Source of the DNA: Spodoptera frugiperda
Lineage: Eukaryota > Arthropoda > Insecta > Lepidoptera > Noctuidae
Direction of reading: 5' to 3'
DNA: 64,000 nucleotides
Assembly (NCBI RefSeq): GCF_023101765.2
Contig: NC_064220.1
Coordinates: 6,200,001 to 6,264,000 of the forward strand
The notes beneath the pieces are model-generated. The model was not told the DNA's origin, ran no database searches, and worked only from the letters and a program-made list of their open reading frames with translations. Below are positions 58,101 to 64,000 of this stretch, one piece after another; position 1 is the stretch's first letter; each line of letters starts with the position of its first letter. The position numbers and the translations under genes were made by a program.

Positions 58101-58590
58101 GTACGCTCTCTAGTTTAAACCCGTCTGCCTCTGCCTAAGATGTGTACAAAACACTAAACTAGTGTATAGTAACAAAATTACCTCACATTAGCGAAATGAT
58201 GCGTGTAACCGATTTTGTAGAGTTGGAAGCCTCGTACGAAGTACGGGTTAATGGTTCACTAATGTCCTTACACCAGGGGCCTTAGTCTGATATTACAATT
58301 GTGTCAGAATGGTCGGTCACTGGGCAGTGCAAGAGGGACGGAGCTATGTAGGTTGTATAGCTCCGTCCCTAGGATCCCAGGTCATAGTCGAATAATAACT
58401 AGATATTTAGGGCCATTTGGAGTTCAAGACCCTTAGGGTGCCTTATGACTTATCTTACTTTCGTACTAATATTATAAATGCGAAAGTTTGTGTGTTAATG
58501 TGTATGTTTGTTACTCAATCACGTCAAAACCGCTGAAGGGATCGGGAGGAAATTTGGAACAGGGATAGATTACAGTCTGGAATAACACAT

Positions 58591-58745
58591 TTTTTTTGTG
58601 GGTGGAAAATCATCCAATGACTTCTCCCACCTTGGGCGAGGCGAGAGGGAGTGTCAGACTCTTACTGACTAAAAACCACCCCGTTCCTTCTCCTGCTTTT
58701 CGAGCCGGAGCCCCGGTAAACCCGCTAGGTAGTCCGCAACTCCGG
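58591..58745 (-). mobile_element. R1-like LINE 3' tail with target-site duplication
   Basis: Flanked by exact 13-bp direct repeats 'tggaataacacat' (58578-58590 and 58746-58758). Starts with a T-run. It is inserted in an older Helitron-like sequence that starts near 58464 ('gtactaatattataaatgcg'). Confidence 0.9.
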
Positions 58746-59135
58746 TGGAATAACACATAACGTTAGGTTTAAGGATTTATCAGCGTTCTTGCTTAATACT
58801 GGTCGGTATTGATTTCAAACTTATAATTAGAAATTATTTAGGTTTCCTCATTATGTTTTCCTTCACCGTTTATCAGTGGTGTCTAAATAATCTTAGAAAG
58901 TACATATAACTCGGAAGAAGTCACATTGGACGTTGACGTTGGTAGGTTTCAAACACGCACCCTCGAGCATGAGAAGCGGGTGTCTCAAACCTCCGGACCA
59001 CCATGAGGACAATAATAAATCATATATGTGGTACCTTAATGATGATAATTAAAATATTAACTGCCCAATCTCTGTCAAAGGTTACTTTAATTAGGTCTTA
59101 CGACACCTACAGGACAACTACAGGGTATATACATG

Positions 59136-59293
59136 TCCGGAGCTGCGGACTACCTAGCTGGTTTACCGGGGCTCCGGCTCGAAAAGCAGGAGTAGGAACG
59201 GGGTGGTTTTTAGTCAGTAAGAGTCTGACACTCCCTCTCGCTTTGCCCAAGGCGGGAGAAGTCATTGGATGATTTTCCCCCCTCAAAAAAAAA
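59136..59293 (+). mobile_element. R1-like LINE 3' tail with target-site duplication
   Basis: Flanked by 'gggtatatacatg' (59123-59135) and 'gggtatataaatg' (59294-59306). Ends in an A-run. Confidence 0.85.
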
Positions 59294-59306
59294 GGGTATA
59301 TAAATG

Positions 59307-60434
59307 TGTGTGTTCCATTCTGCTGTCACCACACGGCAAATTTAAGGCGTAATGTTATGGAAAGGTGAACAGGTCAACCCATTACGCCAAGTTGCGAAGT
59401 TTGAAAGAAAACAATACGTTGTCGGTATTCTGAGAGAGCGACTCTCACACCGTAGCTGTAAATTAGTTGCTAATTTATTATTTACTAATTTCTGTCAACG
59501 GTCTTCGCCCGACAACTACGTTCCAGTTGGGATAAAAAGTAGCCTATCGAAACCCAGGAGTAGGAACTTATACCATCTCTGTATACCATTAAGTTTCAAA
59601 AAAAATCAAAATCCCTCACAGTAATTTCACCGTGATTGACGGTCAACAAAATCTAAACAATCCAAACAAGACAAACCTTACATTTAAATTAGTGTAAATT
59701 ATTTACCATATATTATGTTCTTATTTTCCTGAGAAAAGTCATTTTGAGTATTTAATTGTAATTATTTTTTCATACAAGCACTTTTGAAGCGTCAAAATGG
59801 AATATGTGTATAAGAGTTTTTAGACTTGCGAAGAATGAAAATGGAATATTGATAAGTAAGTAAGTAATACCAGTAAACAATAATGTCATTCAAATACTAC
59901 CGTACCGTACTAGTTGGATGAATTATTAATAAAGATTTGACATAATTTGTTAACTGCCAGTGCCAAACTTACATACATCCATTTTCTATTAACCCATTCG
60001 ACTAGTGTTTAAATGTCATTGATTTGTAATAGATTCGAACTCCTTGCTAAACACAGTCAATACTCAACAACTTAACAGCTAGGCAACTTGTACTTCTAAT
60101 AAACTTGCAAAGCGCCTGCAAGAAATAACAAAGCAAGCGATACCACAGACGCGTTCATTGCACTATAAATTAACAAAGGCGCGATCAGTGGCGCGCAGTA
60201 CCTCTCGTTCGACTAATATCAACGGCTTAAACGACACAATCGCGTGCATGCTCCTCGATATAGGTTCCTTGCGAATATGAAGCTTAGACTTCCATATACT
60301 TTATATAGAATCTGCTTAAGCATATAACATATTGGCAAACCTTTGCAATGCAGGTTTCAGATAGCTTTTCTTACAATACCATACTACTATATGGCAGTAC
60401 AGTTTTAATTTATAATAGATAATAAAAATATTTA
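59307..60434. other. AT-rich sequence, nothing recognised
   Basis: A few frames of fewer than 100 codons have no family features. No repeat of the window's families is seen here. Confidence 0.35.
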
Positions 60435-60685
60435 GGTGTGGGAGAATGGGCCGGTTCCACCGGAGTGATACCACGGCCTCAAAGAAAACTGACGTGGAAC
60501 AACGCTTGCGTTGCGTTTCGTTGTGATTCCTCCGATTCTCCAAAAACCCTTTAAATTCCTAACCCCCAAAAGGCCGGCAACGCACTTGTAACGCCTCTGG
60601 TGTTTCAAGTGTCCATGGGCGGCGGCGATTGCTTACCATCAGGTGATCCGTCGGCTCGTTTACCGGTTCATTCCATTAAAAAAAT
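60435..60685 (-). repeat. dispersed repeat C, reversed
   Basis: 'gtgtgggagaatgggccggt' to 'gcttaccatcaggtgatccg'. Nearly full length. Confidence 0.75.
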
Positions 60686-61177
60686 ATTACTTAAGGGGGT
60701 GATCGTTATCATCATCGTCAACGTGTCCTAAATATCCTTGATGCTCGATCTAAACATTAGTTTATGAACAAGCAAGAAAATTACCGCCGTGAAAAATACA
60801 AAATATTTCTATAAAATCACAAAGGAGGTGAACATCGGTGTAAGGCCATTAAGGCGCGAAGTTCAAAGACATATTCATATTAAAATTTATGACTCAACTT
60901 TAAATAGTTACGGGCAGGGATGCAATATAAGTTACATTGTTCCACTTACCAAGTTGTTCGTTAATGGTTGCCTGTATTACGCTGTAAATATTACGTGCAA
61001 GAAATATGGCGTCGAAGGCGGCCATTTTTTTTTTGTTTGCCGCCAAAACTTTGACGTTTGTGTTCGAAAGACGTTTAGTTTGAACGCGGATAAGATTACT
61101 CTTTATTATCTTAAGAGTTATAGTAGTTGTTTTCACAAACCACCAAACCAGTAAACCATTTCTTAACTAAAAATTAT

Positions 61178-61283
61178 TTACTGCCGCACTCAGAGACTAT
61201 TCCTTAGTAACTATTTTATCCGAAAACAATTGCTAACGATTTGTTTAAGTAGCCATTAAATGACTCTGAGTACGGCGGTTAGT
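61178..61283. mobile_element. MITE (family 2)
   Basis: Inverted ends 'ttactgccgcactcagag' and 'ctctgagtacggcggttag'. Related to 43871-43996. Confidence 0.65.
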
Positions 61284-61356
61284 ATAACGTAGTAGTATCT
61301 AAACTAACCCCTTACCTACTTGTACTGTTAGGTGACACTTATAGCACAGCTGCCTG

Positions 61357-61590
61357 ACTGCCTCGTTGGCCGAGTGGTTGCAAGTGCGACTGCCGGGCAA
61401 GGGGTCTCGGGTTCGATTCCCGGGTCGGGCGAAGTATTACTGGGCTTTTTTCGGTTTTTCGAAAATTTCTCAATGGTAGCACGGAGTCTGGAAATGTGCC
61501 CGGTATATGGCAATAGGCTCACCACCTATTACATGGGACTTACAACATAAATTGTGAAAAGTGGGTGTACACAGTGGCATTACGTGCCAC
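61357..61590 (+). mobile_element. SINE family 1, well preserved
   Basis: Head 'gttggccgagtggttgcaag' and B-box 'gggttcgattcccgggtc'. It is the best match in the window to a tRNA-like promoter. Confidence 0.8.
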
Positions 61591-61614
61591 TCGTACCGCC
61601 ACTAACATTTTTTT

Positions 61615-61740
61615 CTCCCTTTTAAACCTTCCCTGGACTTCCACAAATAAGTCAAGTGCTAAATCGGCCTACCTGTCCTCGAGTTTAAGCGAGACTAACG
61701 CACAGCAATTATTTTTTATATATTACACGAACCTCCTTCT
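61615..61740 (-). mobile_element. Helitron internal fragment
   Basis: 'aaaccttccctggacttcca' and 'caaataagtcaag' match, reversed, the interior of the Helitron dimer (about 39255-39285). Confidence 0.5.
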
Positions 61741-62179
61741 ATTGAAGTCTATCTGAATCATTGTTGTGGTTTTAAATTGTATGAACTAAGAATGTTTCTT
61801 GTTAGTACCGAAAATTAAGCACCTAATTAACTAGCTCTACCACCTCAAACGAATCATAGAATTCTAGCTGCTAAAACTTTCTTCAAGAGATAAGTCTGTA
61901 CTCGCTATGGCTATCACTAGAGTAAGCTATTAGGTATATGCTGAATTTTATGATTGAATGAATTTTAACAATTTTCTCACTTACGTGCCAGGTAAAATGC
62001 CAGAGCGGTGGATATCAGTAGGTCGCGTGTCCACCGGCCTTACGTTCGACGAGCGAGAGACCCTATGTACGAAACTGGAACCCAAGTGGACGTCTTCTAG
62101 ACAGACACCAGCACCATCTAACTTGGATTTCAGTAAAAATAAACCTGACTTCTGGATCTTACCTGATCTTACCTGCACC

Positions 62180-62236
62180 TCTGCCTACCCCTTCGGGGAT
62201 TAAAGGCGTGACGATATGTATGTATGTATGTATGTT
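62180..62236 (+). repeat. SINE 1 tail and (ATGT)n microsatellite
   Basis: 'ctaccccttcggggattaaa' is the 3' part of SINE family 1, followed by about four ATGT units. Confidence 0.7.
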
Positions 62237-62279
62237 ATAGCACAGCTTATAGTGTGTCTGCGGACAGACCCACATACCC

Positions 62280-62485
62280 GCATACCCACATACCACCACA
62301 GATGGGTCCCGGTGCTTGATGGCGACCCGGAGCTACGGACAACCTAGCGGGTTACCCGGGTTCGGGCTCTAAGATAAAGAGCAGGAACGGAGTGGTTTTT
62401 AGTCAGTAAGAGTCTGACACGTCCGCTCGCCTCAATATAGGGGGCGGGAGCAGTAATTGGACAATATTCCCCCCTAAAAAAAGGT
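62280..62485 (+). mobile_element. R1-like LINE 3' tail, diverged
   Basis: 'accaccacagatgggtcccg', 'cagtaagagtctgacacg' and a terminal A-run. Confidence 0.7.
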
Positions 62486-63129
62486 GTCACTTATAGGTTC
62501 TCACCCATCTTAGCTTAGGAGTTCCCTAAAATCTAAGAGAGACTGGTAAACTGGACAATTTTAAGATTAAAAAAACTTAGGTTGATATTTTTATTGTTTA
62601 CCTTTAGAGAAAACATTTACTGTACCCCCAAATTCTCCAAGGTTTCTGAAATAAGCAAAATAAAATCCAATTTCATTTATTTCAAGTTAAACCTACCTTT
62701 ATTTCAAGACTAGAGTGGAGAAGGTAAACTCGTAAACATTTCAGAACACAAATGGAATCTCGCCATACATATTTTAAAAAGTCCGAAAACTACTCGCTGT
62801 GTGACTATGAATAGTATTACAGTTTAGAATTCAGCTCTTAAAGAAATTCTTGTATCTTCACTAATGTTGCGGGCCAATACGTAAGCGACAGCGATTTTGG
62901 AACCAAAATACAGTATCTTACTCCCGAATTCTGAAATGCTACTCAATTTTAGTTGTACTTAAACATCGTGCTATCTCTGTCATTTTGTAAAGAATTGATA
63001 CGGACTGAACTAGTTTTGAGAGCGTCTTAAAATTGAGTAGCTTTTGAGTATTCGGACATTAGTGAAGCAAGGGCGATATTAAAATAAATGTATTATAATT
63101 TCCAAGTAAAATGACAAATTTGGTGTCTT
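62486..63129. other. AT-rich sequence, nothing recognised
   Basis: No reading frame or known repeat is seen. Confidence 0.35.
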
Positions 63130-63263
63130 ATACATATAATTAAATGTTATGTTTGTCCGTCAATTACGTTGAAAAATTTGGTATACAGACTGACTTGAGA
63201 AACGATAAATAAAATACTTTTTATCCCACGAAAACGCGGGTGAAACCGCTGGCAGAAGCTAGT
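63130..63263 (+). mobile_element. Helitron 3' end
   Basis: Terminates in 'aacgcgggtgaaaccgctgg' and 'cagaagctag' followed by T, the usual Helitron terminus. The 5' end is not resolved. Confidence 0.55.
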
Positions 63264-63359
63264 TTAATATAATTGACACCACCACCCCAACTCACGACTG
63301 TCGTGAGAGTGGACTGAGGACAGACAGACACGTTGGAATGGTCGCCAGTAACGGTCTAT

Positions 63360-63455
63360 AACAAATTGTCGGTTCGGCTTTGGATGTCATGTGTATGTGA
63401 AACTGGTTATTTGTAAACGCACCCACGACACGGTACAAAAGCCTAGTGTAGGATA
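63360..63455 (+). mobile_element. SINE family 2 fragment
   Basis: Body only: 'ggatgtcatgtgtatgtgaa' and 'cgcacccacgacacgg'. Confidence 0.6.
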
Positions 63456-64000
63456 AAACAGCAAAAAAAAACAATTGACCACATTCCGTCTTTTCTAAAA
63501 GTCTAATAAGATATATAACATAACTCACAATACTTCACCAAAGCAAAACCAATCTTACAACAACCTCACAGAGCACAAATCGCATCATTCAAATCCATAC
63601 TATAAGGCAAGAAATGGTAAATGAAACGCCTACATACCTATCTTTCAGAAATACCTTAAAAGCCTCAATTTGTCTCGGAAAGCCTTCACGCGAAATGTCG
63701 TAAGAGTCGTCAAAAGCGAATGTATGACATAAATCGCTTTAAACTTATGACTTGTTACCCTTATAACTCAAGTCAGCGACAGGAAGTGAGTGTAGGAAAA
63801 ATGGCTGCGTTTCCGGGCCCATAATGGCGGCATGCTCGCTACTCCGGCCGGCTGGGAATTGGTAATACCCTTGTTTTACCTACGCTCCACGCTATACTCG
63901 GATTGGGAATCGAAATAGGAAACTTTGAAACCTTTTTATTGGTATTGTTTTTAACCAACTTCAAAAAAAGGAGGTTCTCAGTTTGAACGGTATGTATGTA
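63456..64000. other. right end of the window, nothing recognised
   Basis: A locally CpG-richer patch near 63800-63850 ('gggcccataatggcggcatg') lies without a frame. It could belong to a gene or element beyond the edge. Confidence 0.3.

Noticed and set aside
59352..59624. A 90-codon frame
   Set aside because: No recognisable family and no neighbouring exons.
60789..61154. A 121-codon frame
   Set aside because: Low-complexity composition, no domain, no splice context and no upstream signals; probably chance.
61357..61440. tRNA gene suggested by A- and B-box sequences
   Set aside because: The tRNA-like part is followed by a repeat body found in several copies; it is a SINE head and the cloverleaf is not complete.

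Overview
The window is eukaryotic and reads as a lepidopteran (most likely noctuid moth) nuclear genome. Genes are split by short introns with GT/AG borders and conserved phases. Intergenic DNA is AT-rich and packed with tRNA-derived SINEs, R1-like, jockey-like and RTE-like non-LTR retrotransposon tails, Helitrons (A|TC...CTAG|T) and MITEs. The species assignment is inference; no species was matched directly.

The host content is one gene cluster of M14A zinc carboxypeptidases (digestive carboxypeptidase A/B type: signal peptide, Propep_M14, peptidase M14). Eight loci are recognisable, called A to H here. A (1425-2757, +, 5' part missing) and B (4136-6940, -) form a convergent pair with Glu at the position equivalent to CPA residue 255. 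C (12083-15459), D (19165-22970) and E (26604-30414) are tandem + strand genes of identical exon design. D carries a frameshift and looks like a crossover product with an E-like front and a C-like end. F (31463-33436) is a relic with a LINE inserted in its signal-peptide exon, a lost splice donor and a large deletion. G (35419-43659, -) is an intact five-exon gene whose product has lost all three zinc ligands, Arg127 and Glu270, and has gained a hydrophobic C-terminal tail. H (45800-54123, -) has one set of exons 1-5 followed by three tandem copies of the terminal catalytic exon, each with its own acceptor, stop codon and poly(A)-type signal.

Layout: 1-1424 repeats; 1425-6940 genes A and B; 6941-12082 repeats including a 1.1 kb R1-like LINE with target-site duplication; 12083-33436 the C-D-E-F tandem array, in which about 7.5 kb (roughly 15030-22540 and 22541-29990) is duplicated together with a jockey-like LINE; 33437-35418 repeats; 35419-43659 gene G, with a tandem Helitron dimer in intron 1; 43660-45799 repeats; 45800-54123 gene H; 54124-64000 no convincing gene, only repeats and unassigned AT-rich sequence.

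How the genes work together: intact members would be secreted into the midgut as zymogens and, after removal of the propeptide by trypsin-like cleavage, would trim C-terminal residues from dietary peptides. Variation at position 255 and the alternative last exons of H suggest diversification of C-terminal specificity. GATAAG-type motifs lie upstream of B, C, D, E, F and H, as expected for midgut genes. The most notable points are the alternative terminal-exon array of H, the pseudoenzyme G, the chimeric D and the Helitron dimer.
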